A DNA stretch of 64,000 nt from Bog-473 sp963737745 (GTDB lineage Bacteria > Actinomycetota > Acidimicrobiia > Acidimicrobiales > RAAP-2). Numbering within the stretch: the stretch's first letter is position 1; each line of letters starts with the position of its first letter. The notes below the pieces were generated by a model that was not told the origin of the DNA, ran no database searches, and saw nothing but the letters and a program-made list of their open reading frames with translations. The stretch covers positions 186,001 to 250,000 of the forward strand of contig CAVTTR010000005.1 of NCBI GenBank assembly GCA_963737745.1, given 5' to 3'. Position numbers and translations under genes: made by a program. Positions 51,002 through 61,175 of the stretch are shown piece by piece.

Positions 51002-52166
51002 TCAATGGCCCATGCCCACTCCCTGGGACCGCTGGAAGAACTTGCCCTCGGTCTGCAGGGAGGGGGCGACCATGACTTCGGCCTTTTGGAATTCCTTCAC
51101 CGTCTCGTAGCCGCAGGTGGCCATGGCCGTGCGCAAGGCGCCAAAGAGGTTCATGCGGCCGTCGTTCTCGTGGGCGGGTCCGAGCAGGATCTCGCGGCAG
51201 GCTCCCGCGCACGGAGGTGCGCACGCGTGCCCCACGGGGAAGGGTGGGGTGGAAGGTGGCCATGCCCCAGTGAAAGCCGCGCGCCGGGGCCTCGAAGGCC
51301 GACGACAGCGGTGAGCCCAACATGACGGCATCGGCGCCACAGGCGATGGCCTTCGCGATGTCGCCGCCCTTGGACATCCCACCGTCGGCAATCACGTGCA
51401 CGTACACGCCGGTCTCGTCCAGGTGACGCATACGCGCCCCGGCCACATCGGCGATTGCGGTCGCTTGGGGCACACCGAGACCGAGCACGCCTCGCGTGGT
51501 GCAGGCATTGCCCGGGCCCACGCCGACGAGCACCCCGACTGCGCCCGTCCGCATGAGATGGAGGCCGGCCTGGTAGGAGGCGCACCCTCCCACGATCACC
51601 GGGAGGTCGAACTCGCGGATGAAGCGTTTGAGGTTGAGCGGCTCCACCGTCTTCGACACGTGCTCAGCCGACACCACCGTGCCCTGAATGACCAAGATGT
51701 CCAATTCCGCGGCCAGGCAGGCCGGCGCCAGAGACTCGGTGCGCTGCGGCGTGACCGAGGCGGCCGTTGTGATCCCCGCCTCTTTCATCTGGCGTATGCG
51801 TGCCGTGACGAGCTCGGGCTTGATCGGCTCGCTATACATCTGCTGCATGCGCGCCGTGGCCTTCTCGTCGTCGAGCTCCCTGATCTCGTCGAAGAGGTTG
51901 CTCGGATCCTCGTAGCGAGTCCACAGCCCCTCGAGGTTCAGGACGCCGAGACCGCCGAGCTTGCCCAGTTCGATTGCGGTGGCGGGGCTGATCACGCCGT
52001 CCATGGCCGAGCCGAGGAGCGGCAGGTCGAAACTGTAGGCATCGATCTCCCAGGAGATGTCGACGTCCTCGGGGTCGCGGGTGCGACGGCTCGGCACGAT
52101 GGCGATGTCATCGAGGCCGTAGGCCTGCCGTCCGGACTTGTAAACGCCGATTTCGATCTCAGCCAT
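51002..52166 (-). CDS. guaB3: GuaB3-type IMP dehydrogenase family protein, one frame break
   Basis: From the ATG at 52166 (GGAGGG upstream) the barrel runs without CBS domains: YGLDDIAIVPSRRTRDPEDV, LPLLGSAMDGVISPATAIEL and VGPGNACTTRGVLGLGV, where Cys is the catalytic nucleophile, then IADGGMSKGGDIAKAIACGA. After MATFHPTLPRG an extra G near 51196-51197 shifts the frame. The expected end (GRMNLFGALRTAMATCGYET; EGKFFQRSQGVGMGH) follows in the next frame to 51002. Without that base the protein is ~387 residues, normal for GuaB3. A sequence error is the likely cause, since the gene is otherwise perfect. Confidence 0.85.
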
Positions 52167-52346
52167 TCGTTTCGCCCTCCGGCATTCGATGGGGCCGGTA
52201 CGGCTCTCGGTCCACACCGGCATGGCAATAGCGAACGCCGGGCCGACACTCCGACGATCCACCACTTTACTCTGTCGGGGCTGCTCTCCGGCCGCTTTCG
52301 GGCGTGCAACGGCGCCGCAGCGGGAATTCGTCCCGGACAACTTCGG

Positions 52347-53117
52347 TCAACCCGCTGGAAGCCCCGCCACCAGGACAAGTCTGAGCAACTCGTAGATCAT
52401 GGCCGCCGTGGCTCCCCAGATCATTTCGCCCTCCACCTCGAAAAACCACACGGTGTGGGATCCGTCGTCGGTCTCGGGGATGTGCTGGCCGTTGAGGTGC
52501 CAGCGCTCCTCGTGGAAGTTGTCGAGATCGGCCAGATCGCGCAACGACACATCGAAGACCCGCTCGACCTCGGCCGGGCTGGCCACCACGTGCGGGCGCA
52601 TGGGTGTGCTGGCCACGATGGGCATGATGAGCGACCCGGACACGACGGTGATCACCGGGTGTATCCAGCCTTCGGGCGTGACCGATGAGGGATCGAGCGC
52701 TATCTCCTCGAAGGCCTCCCGCAGGGCCGCACTGGGTGCATCCTCGCCTGGGTCGAGACGGCCCCCGGGAAAGCTGACTTCGCCCCGATGCGATCTCAAT
52801 TTGTTCGAACGCCGGGTGAAAATCAGCCGGGCCTCTCCCTCCTCTTCGAAGAGGAGGACCAGCACCGCCGCGTCCACCGGTCGGTCGGGAGTACGTGACT
52901 CGTTGACGAAGATCAACGGGACGACGACGCCCAGGGTGCCGATGTCGCCGGGTAGCGGACCCAGTTGGCCCTGGTCGGCCAGGGCGCGGCGCACACGAGC
53001 CAGCCCGATGTCCCGGCGTTCGCTCGCCGGGATGTTCGCCCACGGCGCCTCGTCACCCATGCGCCAGCCGTCGGGTCGCGGGATCACCTGCGGCGGAACC
53101 GGGCGCGAGCGGGACAT
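52347..53117 (-). CDS. NUDIX hydrolase, CoA-pyrophosphatase-like
   Basis: 256 residues from the ATG at 53117. The NUDIX box reads GGRLDPGEDAPSAALREAFE followed by EIAL, matching G-x5-E-x7-REU-x-EE-x-x-U, with Ala in place of the usual last Gly. The preceding RSNKLRSHRGEVSFPGG matches the CoA-pyrophosphatase (NudL/YeaB) subgroup, which cleaves CoA or other nucleotide diphosphates. An N-terminal ~70 residues and a C-terminal helical region flank the domain. It is upstream of guaB3, but about 180 bases separate them. Confidence 0.88.
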   Translation of the reverse strand: MSRSRPVPPQVIPRPDGWRMGDEAPWANIPASERRDIGLARVRRALADQGQLGPLPGDIGTLGVVVPLIFVNESRTPDRPVDAAVLVLLFEEEGEARLIFTRRSNKLRSHRGEVSFPGGRLDPGEDAPSAALREAFEEIALDPSSVTPEGWIHPVITVVSGSLIMPIVASTPMRPHVVASPAEVERVFDVSLRDLADLDNFHEERWHLNGQHIPETDDGSHTVWFFEVEGEMIWGATAAMIYELLRLVLVAGLPAG

Positions 53118-53245
53118 ACCGGTCACGATATGTGCCTTTATCGATCCATCCAACGCCCAATCCCACCACCCGTCCAACGCCCACAGCGCATCCGTTCGTC
53201 GTGGTCGTCCGTCGTGTCGCGTCGTCGCTCAACTACCCTCGACGC

Positions 53246-54085
53246 GTGGGCACACAGGAAGAGCTGCAGGCGCAGGCGGACGAACACACCTGGTACCACA
53301 CGATCGATCTTGGTCACGGCGTCGTGACCAAAGGACTCGGCGTGCACTGGCACAGCTCCGACACGTTTCCCGACTTCGTCGGACGCAGCGTGCTCGACAT
53401 CGGTGCCTGGGACGGGTACTACTCCTTCCTGGCCGAGCGGGAGGGAGCGAGCCGGGTGGTGGCGCTCGATAACTACGCCTGGGGCGTGGACTTCGGGGCG
53501 CGCACGGCGTACTGGGAAGACTGCATTGCTCGGGGCACCTTGCCCGACCACACAAAAGACCTGGTCGACTTCTGGGCTCCCGAGCTCCCGGGTCGCCGCG
53601 GCTTCGAGTTCGCCAAGTCGGTGCTCGACTCGAAGGTGGAGCCGGTCCTGGGGGACTTTGCCACCATGGACCTGGACGAGATCGGCACCTTCGATGTCGT
53701 CCTCTACCTCGGGGTGCTCTATCACATGAAGGAACCGCTGAGTTGTCTCGAACGGGTCCGTGCCGTGACGAACGAGGTGGCGGTCATCGAGACCGAGGCT
53801 GTCCATATCGCTGGTCTCGAGGGCTCGAGCTTGGCGCAATTCCACGCCGGGGACGAGGTACGGGCCGACTTCGGGAACTGGTACGTGCCGACGATCGAGG
53901 CCCTGCATGCATGGTGCCGGGCCGCAGGGTTCTCCACCGTGCGGACGATTCTCGGGCCCCCGGCGCCACCCGTCGCGGCGGAGAGCCCGAGAGCGCGTCT
54001 CGGTCGGGCCATTTCGGGGACGTCCAGGCGCCCGGCGTCGGCCCCTTCGGCCAACTACCGCGCCGTGGTCCACGCGTTTCCTTAG
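53246..54085 (+). CDS. Class I SAM-dependent methyltransferase, CmoB/CmoA-like
   Basis: About 279 residues from a GTG at 53246 (earlier starts are possible). The SAM-binding motif is FVGRSVLDIGAWDGYYSFLA, followed by ASRVVALDNYAW. The post-motif FDVVLYLGVLYHMKEPLSCL is typical of the group related to tRNA-uridine carboxymethyltransferases (CmoB), which also contains small-molecule methyltransferases. The C-terminus is Ala/Pro-rich. It is divergent from the NUDIX gene. Its substrate cannot be told from sequence. Confidence 0.82.
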   Translation: MGTQEELQAQADEHTWYHTIDLGHGVVTKGLGVHWHSSDTFPDFVGRSVLDIGAWDGYYSFLAEREGASRVVALDNYAWGVDFGARTAYWEDCIARGTLPDHTKDLVDFWAPELPGRRGFEFAKSVLDSKVEPVLGDFATMDLDEIGTFDVVLYLGVLYHMKEPLSCLERVRAVTNEVAVIETEAVHIAGLEGSSLAQFHAGDEVRADFGNWYVPTIEALHAWCRAAGFSTVRTILGPPAPPVAAESPRARLGRAISGTSRRPASAPSANYRAVVHAFP

Positions 54086-54192
54086 AGGGCGTTCTGCCCA
54101 AGGATCGGTCCGCTCACCGGTTGAATCCGCCGGGAGTTGTTTTGAAATAACCGTACGGGGAGGTAGGGATATTTTCGAAAGCAGATGTAGGC

Positions 54193-54230
54193 GTGGCTGT
54201 GGCCGGATCCGAAGACCCGGCCACAGCCAC
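54193..54230. terminator. 14-bp perfect hairpin between convergent genes
   Basis: GTGGCTGTGGCCGG (54193-54206) and CCGGCCACAGCCAC (54217-54230) form a perfect stem with a 10-base loop. It lies between the methyltransferase gene and the end of groEL, which converge, and probably stops transcription from both sides. No T run follows, as is common in GC-rich actinobacteria. Confidence 0.8.
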
Positions 54231-54264
54231 AAGCACTAACCAATCGCGGTAGCGAGAGGCGGAG

Positions 54265-55917
<1,653 letters not shown>

Positions 55918-55986
55918 GACTGTAGGGAACTCCTCTCGAGTCCTTTTACTTCAGGTGTGTTCAGGAAATTGGTGACCCACCGCCGT

Positions 55987-56006
55987 CCGGCCGATTCCTC
56001 GGCCGG
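55987..56006 (-). other. Hairpin in the groES-groEL intercistronic gap
   Basis: CCGGCCG-ATTCCT-CGGCCGG forms a perfect 7-bp stem with a 6-base loop between the groES stop and the groEL start. Similar hairpins in groESL transcripts act in mRNA processing or stability; that role here is inference. Confidence 0.55.
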
Positions 56007-56026
56007 CGCGGCGATGACGTCGGGTA

Positions 56027-56317
56027 CTAGGCCAGCTTGGCCAGAACGTCCCGGCTGGAGAGAATGAGGAGGTCCTCACCTTCCACCGTGATCTCCGTTC
56101 CTCCGTACTTGGAGTAGACCACGGTGTCGCCGACTTTGACGTCGACCGGGATGAGCTCTCCGGAGTCTTCTCCACGGCGTCCTGGGCCGACGGCAAGAAC
56201 TTCGCCCTGCTGGGGCTTCTCTTTGGCAGTATCGGGGATGACCAGGCCGGACGCGGTGGTCTCTTCAGACTCGCCGGGCCGGACGACGATCCGGTCTTCG
56301 AGCGGGTGCAGCTTCAT
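56027..56317 (-). CDS. groES: Co-chaperonin GroES
   Basis: 96 residues from the ATG at 56317 (MKLHPLEDRIVVRPGESEE). The mobile loop is ETTASGLVIPDTAKEKPQQG, and the C-terminal barrel strand is GDTVVYSKYGGTEITVEGED, with LLILSSRDVLAKLA at the end. It caps GroEL. CIRCE lies 33 bases upstream. In many actinobacteria tsaD sits just upstream of groES; here other genes do. Confidence 0.96.
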   Translation of the reverse strand: MKLHPLEDRIVVRPGESEETTASGLVIPDTAKEKPQQGEVLAVGPGRRGEDSGELIPVDVKVGDTVVYSKYGGTEITVEGEDLLILSSRDVLAKLA

Positions 56318-56349
56318 CTGAACGGGCCTCCTTGGCATTCATTACTTCA

Positions 56350-56376
56350 TTAGCACTCTCGGGTTGAGAGTGCTAA
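56350..56376. promoter_or_regulatory. CIRCE element (HrcA operator)
   Basis: TTAGCACTC-N9-GAGTGCTAA is a perfect match to the CIRCE consensus, located 33 bases upstream of groES. It shows that the groES-groEL operon is repressed by HrcA and released on heat or protein-folding stress. The hrcA gene is not in the window. Confidence 0.95.
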
Positions 56377-56516
56377 AGATAGCGGGCCTGAAGCCGAGGG
56401 GCAAGAGGGCCCGTGCGATTGCACGATCATTTTCGGGTTGCTCTCAGCCGTGCCCCGTATCCTGATGCGAACATCGACCGGGTGGAACGCCCCGGCGCGG
56501 GTACTACTGGAGATCA

Positions 56517-57230
56517 ATGCCACTGTTTACGCGTGCGAGCGTCTTGCGGCCACGCCACATCGTCGCCGTTGCCGTCCTCACCTCGACTCTTCTCGGGACG
56601 ACGCAGATAGGCGGTGCGGGGGCGAGCACGGCCTCGAGCAAGGCGCAGGCCAAGAAGTACCTGCTGACCTTGTCCGACATGCCGAGAGGATGGAAGGCCG
56701 AAAAAGGGTCGACCAGTAACGGGTCCGGGAGCATTCCCGGAGCGGCGCAACTCGCCAGCTGCATCGGCGTGCCCTCCAAGCTCATCAATTCGAATCCGCC
56801 CGAGGTCGACAGTCCCTACTACGAGAACAAGAGCGGTTCGCTCGAGGTCCAAGACTCTGTGTCGATCTTCGCATCGGCCACGTTGGCCAAGGCCGAGTTG
56901 TCCAGCATGGCCAACCCCAACACCCCGTCATGTATGACCACCCTGATGAACGGCGCTTTCAAGTCGAAGCTGGCCGCGGCGGCGAAGGGCGCCCAGGTGG
57001 GCACGATCGCCGTCAGCAGGTTGCAACCGGGTACATTCAAAAACGGTACGACCGGCCTCGTCGTGGCGGTGCCGGTAAGCGACCAGGGTGTGTCCGTCAC
57101 TGCCGTCATCGAGCTCGTCTACTACGTCAAGGGGAAGTTCGGTCAACAACTGTCACTGAACTCCTATGGGTCGGCCTTCCCCACCTCGACCGCCAAGTCG
57201 CTCGTCTCGACCGCCATCAATCGGCTCTAG
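56517..57230 (+). CDS. Secreted protein of unknown function
   Basis: 237 residues from the ATG at 56517 (GGAG upstream). The N-terminus is a Sec signal peptide (RHIVAVAVLTSTLLGTTQIG), probably cleaved near GGAGAS. The mature part has a helix (AKKYLLTLSDMPRGWKAEKG), two Cys that could pair (LASCIGVPSK and TPSCMTTLMN), and beta strands (TTGLVVAVPVSDQGVSVTAV; ELVYYVKGKFGQQLSL). The layout resembles actinobacterial LppX/PknH-sensor-like extracellular domains, but this is weak. It is divergent from groES. Confidence 0.65.
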   Translation: MPLFTRASVLRPRHIVAVAVLTSTLLGTTQIGGAGASTASSKAQAKKYLLTLSDMPRGWKAEKGSTSNGSGSIPGAAQLASCIGVPSKLINSNPPEVDSPYYENKSGSLEVQDSVSIFASATLAKAELSSMANPNTPSCMTTLMNGAFKSKLAAAAKGAQVGTIAVSRLQPGTFKNGTTGLVVAVPVSDQGVSVTAVIELVYYVKGKFGQQLSLNSYGSAFPTSTAKSLVSTAINRL

Positions 57231-57354
57231 CCACGTAGCGAAGCCGCACACCGACGGCGTGCACGCCGGGTGACGCGCGCCGTCTGTGGCGATTACTACG
57301 CTCCATGAGCATTCCCGGCCCCGAACTGGGCCCACGAGCCTGGAAGGGGACGTC

Positions 57355-58287
57355 ATGGCGGCAGTGGACAGAAGGGGGCCGACGGCGCCAATCTCGCCCA
57401 CCTCCCCCGCCTCGACCAGGCGATCTCGGACCGCCTTGCGTGTCGGCACGGGCACGGCCACATCGACGCCGGGAGCTCGTCGGGCGCCGCGGGCCGTCCG
57501 TCGGCGAGCGCACCGGAGCGGACCGGCCTCACCTGACTCGGGGGTTGTCATCACCGGAGGGGCCTCGGGCATCGGTTTGGCCACCGCCCTCGCGCTGGCC
57601 CAGGTCGGCCGCGCCGTGGCGATCTGGGATCGGGACGGCGCGGCAGCTCGACGCGCCGCGAGTCGCTGCATGGACGAATACGGCGTCCGTGCCATCGGCA
57701 TGAAGGTCGAGGTCTCCAAGACGAGCACACTCAAAGCCGCGGTCAGGCGGTCGCTCGCCGAGCTCGGGCCCATCGGGGGTCTCGTCCACTCGGCTGGGGT
57801 CGCGGGACCGGCCCCGGTCACGCGCATCGACGACGACTCCTGGGACGAGGTGCTCGACATCAACCTGCGGGCCGCGGCGATGGTGACCAAGGAACTGCAC
57901 CCGGCGCTCCTCGAGGCCAACCCGGGCTCGGCCATCGTCTACGTCTCGGCCATCGAAGGCTCGGTGGGCAGTCCCAACCTGGCGGCCTACGGCGCGTCCA
58001 AGGCGGGATTGCTCGGCCTGACCCGGTCCGTCTGCGCCTTGCTCGGCCCCGACGGCATCCGCGTCAATTCGGTCTGCCCGGGCGCCGTCGACACGCCGCT
58101 CTTCGCCGCTCTGGAAGAAAGCCCCGGATCACGAGAGCGCCTGCTCACGCGCACACCGCTCGGGCGCCTGGCCCAGCCCGAGGACATCGCAGCGGTCGTC
58201 CGCTTCCTTCTTTCTGACGAGGCTGCATACGTCAGCGGAACCAGCATTGTGGTCGACGGCGGCCTGACCGCCGTCGGCGCACTCTGA
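57355..58287 (+). CDS. Short-chain dehydrogenase/reductase with atypical active site
   Basis: 310 residues from the ATG at 57355 (AGGGGA upstream). The first ~60 residues are an Arg/Pro/Ala-rich extension. The SDR core has TGGASGIGLATALALAQVGR for the cofactor and AAYGASKAGLLGLTRSVCAL for the Tyr-Lys pair. The usual catalytic Ser, 13 residues before Tyr, is Ala (VSAIEGSVGSPNLAAY); a Ser lies one position earlier. The cofactor motif ends in WDRD, which favours NAD. The C-terminus has the typical YVSGTSIVVDGGL. Substrate unknown. Confidence 0.82.
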   Translation: MAAVDRRGPTAPISPTSPASTRRSRTALRVGTGTATSTPGARRAPRAVRRRAHRSGPASPDSGVVITGGASGIGLATALALAQVGRAVAIWDRDGAAARRAASRCMDEYGVRAIGMKVEVSKTSTLKAAVRRSLAELGPIGGLVHSAGVAGPAPVTRIDDDSWDEVLDINLRAAAMVTKELHPALLEANPGSAIVYVSAIEGSVGSPNLAAYGASKAGLLGLTRSVCALLGPDGIRVNSVCPGAVDTPLFAALEESPGSRERLLTRTPLGRLAQPEDIAAVVRFLLSDEAAYVSGTSIVVDGGLTAVGAL

Positions 58288-58328
58288 GCGACGGGACCGG
58301 GTCCTCTCGCTTCTCGACGCCCCCTGCC

Positions 58329-59795
58329 TCAGGCCGCACCCACGCCATCAGCGGTGGAGGAGATGCGGGCCACGGCGTGGGCGGCGTTGGCATTGGCCGC
58401 TGTGGGGTTGGCATTGGCGGCATTGCCACCGTCACGTGCGTGCTGGTAGCGGTTGGCATACATGATGCTGTCGGCTCGTGTGATCAGGTCGGCTAATGAA
58501 TCGTCCGTCCCGAGCTCGGCCAGCCCGAAGGCGACCGATGCCTCATCGGTGGCGGCCAGGTCGCCGTTGATCCGCTCGAACCTCTCGGCGGCATCCTTCA
58601 CGTCGAGGGAGGGGAACCCGCATACGAACTCGTCGCCGCCGTAACGCACAACGAGATCGTAGGAGCGCACATTGGCGCGCATGGTGTCGGCGATCTTGCG
58701 CAGGAGTTGGTCGCCGGCCAAGTGGCCACGCGTGTCGTTGCGAATCTTGAGATTGTTGACGTCGACGAACGCCAACACGAATGTGTCACCGGTCCGCCGG
58801 GCGCGGGTGACCTCGTGTTCCAGTTCCAACATGCCGGCGTCGCGGCGATAGGCCCCGGTCAGCCCGTCGATCGACGACTCCACCCGCTCGATGGCGGACA
58901 CGACGCGGTCCAGCCGGGCCGCGGCGCGGTCGGACCTGGCCGCGAACCGATCGCGTGCAGCCGCGTAGCGGTCACGCCGGGCGTGGACCTGCATGGCAAG
59001 CATGTCGGGATGCGTCCAACCCTCGGCGCCAACGCGCTCCGCCGCCGCGTCGTCGCGCCGGCGCGCCTGCGCGTCGCGTTGTGCTGCACGCTCGTCACGT
59101 TCGAACGCCCGTTGGTCGCGTTCCAACGCCCTGGCGTCGCGTGCGTCGGCCCGGGCCTCGAGAGCCTCCGAGAGCGCTTCGCGCGGGCGGTAGGTGGCGA
59201 ACCAGTCCGCATCGCCGTCCGGCCCGCTTTCCGTCCGCGGGCGGCGCACGGCATCGGCATCGGCATCGGCATCGGCATCGGCATCGGCATCGGGCTCGTA
59301 GCCAAGTTCCTGGCGGTGGCCTTCGATCGCTTTGATGGCCATGGCGACAAATGCCACGCCGGCCGTGAGCAGGCTCTCCTGCCGGGTCGACGGACCCCAG
59401 TACAGCGTCAGTGCGCCCCAGGTCTCGTCGTGGCGCACCAGCGGGAGTGCACGACAGCCGACCACCCCGTGTTGCGAAAGTTGTTCGCCCAGCCCCTCCC
59501 CAGTCAGGCCTCGGCTCCCTCTTCCGTCACCCTGCGTCGACTTTGCCGTCTGGCAACACTCCCACGTGGGTCCGGTCTCTTCACTCAGCTGGAAGTCGTC
59601 GAGCGTGCAGGCCCATTCGGCCGAACCCGCAGCGGAAAGAAACCCGAAGGGTGGGTCCTTGACCACGATCGAACACGCCACGACGCCAGCGAGTTCCGTG
59701 CATTCGCAACACAACGCAGAGAGGACTCCGGCCAGGTCCGCACTCGACCATGATTCCCCGCCGCTCTTTTCAACAGCTGGCCAACCAGTCGACAA
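58329..59795 (-). CDS. GAF-GGDEF diguanylate cyclase with repeat-rich linker
   Basis: 488 residues from a TTG at 59795 (GGAAGGAAG upstream). The N-terminal GAF-like domain (residues ~20-165) has several Cys (LSALCCECTELAGVVACSIV). An Asp-Ala repeat (encoded by GGCATC copies) and a long Arg/Asp/Ala coiled coil (RDARALERDQRAFERDERAA) follow. The GGDEF domain is intact: FVDVNNLKIRNDTRGHLAGD, then RSYDLVVRYGGDEF, which holds both the active site and the inhibitory RxxD site. It makes cyclic-di-GMP. The C-terminal tail is Asn/Ala-rich. The gene lies between rimI and an SDR gene of the other strand. Confidence 0.88.
   Translation of the reverse strand: MSTGWPAVEKSGGESWSSADLAGVLSALCCECTELAGVVACSIVVKDPPFGFLSAAGSAEWACTLDDFQLSEETGPTWECCQTAKSTQGDGRGSRGLTGEGLGEQLSQHGVVGCRALPLVRHDETWGALTLYWGPSTRQESLLTAGVAFVAMAIKAIEGHRQELGYEPDADADADADADADAVRRPRTESGPDGDADWFATYRPREALSEALEARADARDARALERDQRAFERDERAAQRDAQARRRDDAAAERVGAEGWTHPDMLAMQVHARRDRYAAARDRFAARSDRAAARLDRVVSAIERVESSIDGLTGAYRRDAGMLELEHEVTRARRTGDTFVLAFVDVNNLKIRNDTRGHLAGDQLLRKIADTMRANVRSYDLVVRYGGDEFVCGFPSLDVKDAAERFERINGDLAATDEASVAFGLAELGTDDSLADLITRADSIMYANRYQHARDGGNAANANPTAANANAAHAVARISSTADGVGAA
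59250..59291. repeat. Seven copies of GGCATC
   Basis: A perfect (GGCATC)7 array encodes the Asp-Ala repeat between the GAF and coiled-coil parts of the GGDEF protein. Changes by one unit would alter linker length by two residues without breaking the frame. Confidence 0.9.
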
Positions 59796-59948
59796 CGAGT
59801 CGCTTCCTTCCGATCACATCTGTCACAGATGCCGACTCATCTGATTGGGGTCTCTCCGCTGAGGAGTTACGTCACGTCAGAGGATACAGGTAGTGGCCCG
59901 TGCCATATTCGGCACCCCTCAGGCTTATCGCGACGAATTCGCAGAGCT

Positions 59949-60449
59949 TCAAGATTGCGATGACGGGCTGAGTCCCTCGAGCCGTGCGGCGTACTCGGCC
60001 GTGTCGATGTCGTAGGCCCACATGACGAGCGCGTCCTCGCCGGTCACCTGGTAATAGTTCTTTCGCACGCCCACCGGGGCGAATCCGAACCGCCGGTAGA
60101 GCGTCTGCGCCGGTTCGTTGCTGGCCGCTACTTCGAGCGAGAGATGCCGCACCCCCAATGGGACGAGCGTCTGGATCCCGTCGATGAGAAGCGTGCTCGC
60201 CACCCCGCGACGCTGGTATCCCGGTGCGGTGGCAATGGTGGTGACATGTGCCTCATCACCCACGATCATGAACCCGATGTAGCCGGCCATGTCATCTTGG
60301 TGCCAGGCGGCTCGGTAGAGCCGACCGTGACGAAGCGCGAGCTCAGACTGAAAGACGCCAACGCTCCACGGCTCGGGGAAGACAACCGCCTCGATCTTCA
60401 GAACATGCTTCAGATCTCTTCGCTTGAGCTTCTCGAGGCGTAGGTCCAT
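59949..60449 (-). CDS. rimI: Ribosomal-protein-alanine N-acetyltransferase-like GNAT
   Basis: 166 residues. The GNAT motifs are HVLKIEAVVFPEPWSVGVFQ, THVTTIATAPGYQRRGVAST-like (acetyl-CoA site QRRGVA) and LSLEVAASNEPAQTLYRRFG with FAPVGVRKNYY. This fits RimI, which acetylates ribosomal protein S18 and other N-termini. It is downstream of tsaB by 10 bases in the usual tsaE-tsaB-rimI order. tsaD, normally next, is absent. Confidence 0.9.
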   Translation of the reverse strand: MDLRLEKLKRRDLKHVLKIEAVVFPEPWSVGVFQSELALRHGRLYRAAWHQDDMAGYIGFMIVGDEAHVTTIATAPGYQRRGVASTLLIDGIQTLVPLGVRHLSLEVAASNEPAQTLYRRFGFAPVGVRKNYYQVTGEDALVMWAYDIDTAEYAARLEGLSPSSQS

Positions 60450-60458
60450 GGTGACGGG

Positions 60459-61175
60459 TCAAATCGTGGTGACCTGCGCGAAGTTGCTCTTGGCGTCGGC
60501 CTCGCGCAGGTAGATCGGCACGACGAGCTGAGGGTCTTGTGGTGCTGCACCCGCCTTCACCAGCGCGGCCGCTCGATCCAACAGTGTGAGTGGGGGCGGA
60601 AACCCGAGCGCATCCATCAGGCAGTCCACTCCAGGCACGGCGCGGAGTATTTCGGCGTAGCGCTGCACCCCGTCGCCCACTCCCACAATGTGCACTCCTC
60701 CCAACTCGAGCAAGGACTGGGCCAGCACTTCAGGGGCAAAGAGCCCGGACACGATGACATCCTGTGTCTCGTCCAGGTCACTACGCAACTCACGGACGGA
60801 AGCGAAGACCTCGCCCCGCCGGGCGTCGACGGCCGCCAGCACGTAGCCCCGGTGACCACTTTGCATGGCCGCGCTCGTCAGAATGTCCAGGCTCGAGAGT
60901 CCCACCACGCCGATGTCCAGGGCCTGGGCCAGCCCCTTGGCCGCAGCGACCCCAACCCGAAGACCGGTGAACAGGCCCGGCCCCAGGTCGACCGCCACCA
61001 GGTCCACGTCGCGCACCGCCAGCTCGAGCTGGGCCAGGAGATCCTCAAGAGCCGGCGTCAGAGTTTCGACGTGGCGGCGTCTTCCGCTCAAGGTGAACGC
61101 GGCCTGGGCACCGCCCTCGGCCCGGGCCGCCACGCCGATGGTCTCGGTCGCCGTCTCGATCGCCACGATGTTCAC
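60459..61175 (-). CDS. tsaB: tRNA t6A modification protein TsaB
   Basis: 238 residues from a GTG at 61175 that overlaps the tsaE stop (GTGA). The ASKHA-fold N-terminus is NIVAIETATETIGVAARAEG. Next come RRRHVETLTPALEDLLAQL and VDLGPGLFTGLRVGVAAAKG, then the second domain with YVLAAVDARRGEVFASVREL. TsaB is the scaffold partner of TsaD in making t6A37 on ANN-decoding tRNAs. It needs TsaC, TsaD and TsaE; only TsaE is encoded here. Confidence 0.94.
   Translation of the reverse strand: MNIVAIETATETIGVAARAEGGAQAAFTLSGRRRHVETLTPALEDLLAQLELAVRDVDLVAVDLGPGLFTGLRVGVAAAKGLAQALDIGVVGLSSLDILTSAAMQSGHRGYVLAAVDARRGEVFASVRELRSDLDETQDVIVSGLFAPEVLAQSLLELGGVHIVGVGDGVQRYAEILRAVPGVDCLMDALGFPPPLTLLDRAAALVKAGAAPQDPQLVVPIYLREADAKSNFAQVTTI

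Noticed and set aside
51002..52166. guaB3 considered a true pseudogene
   Set aside because: Only one extra base is needed to explain the break, and the sequence on both sides is fully conserved to the last residues.
57286..57354. Earlier start for the SDR gene
   Set aside because: The ATG at 57355 has a better ribosome site; the extra residues show no conserved features.
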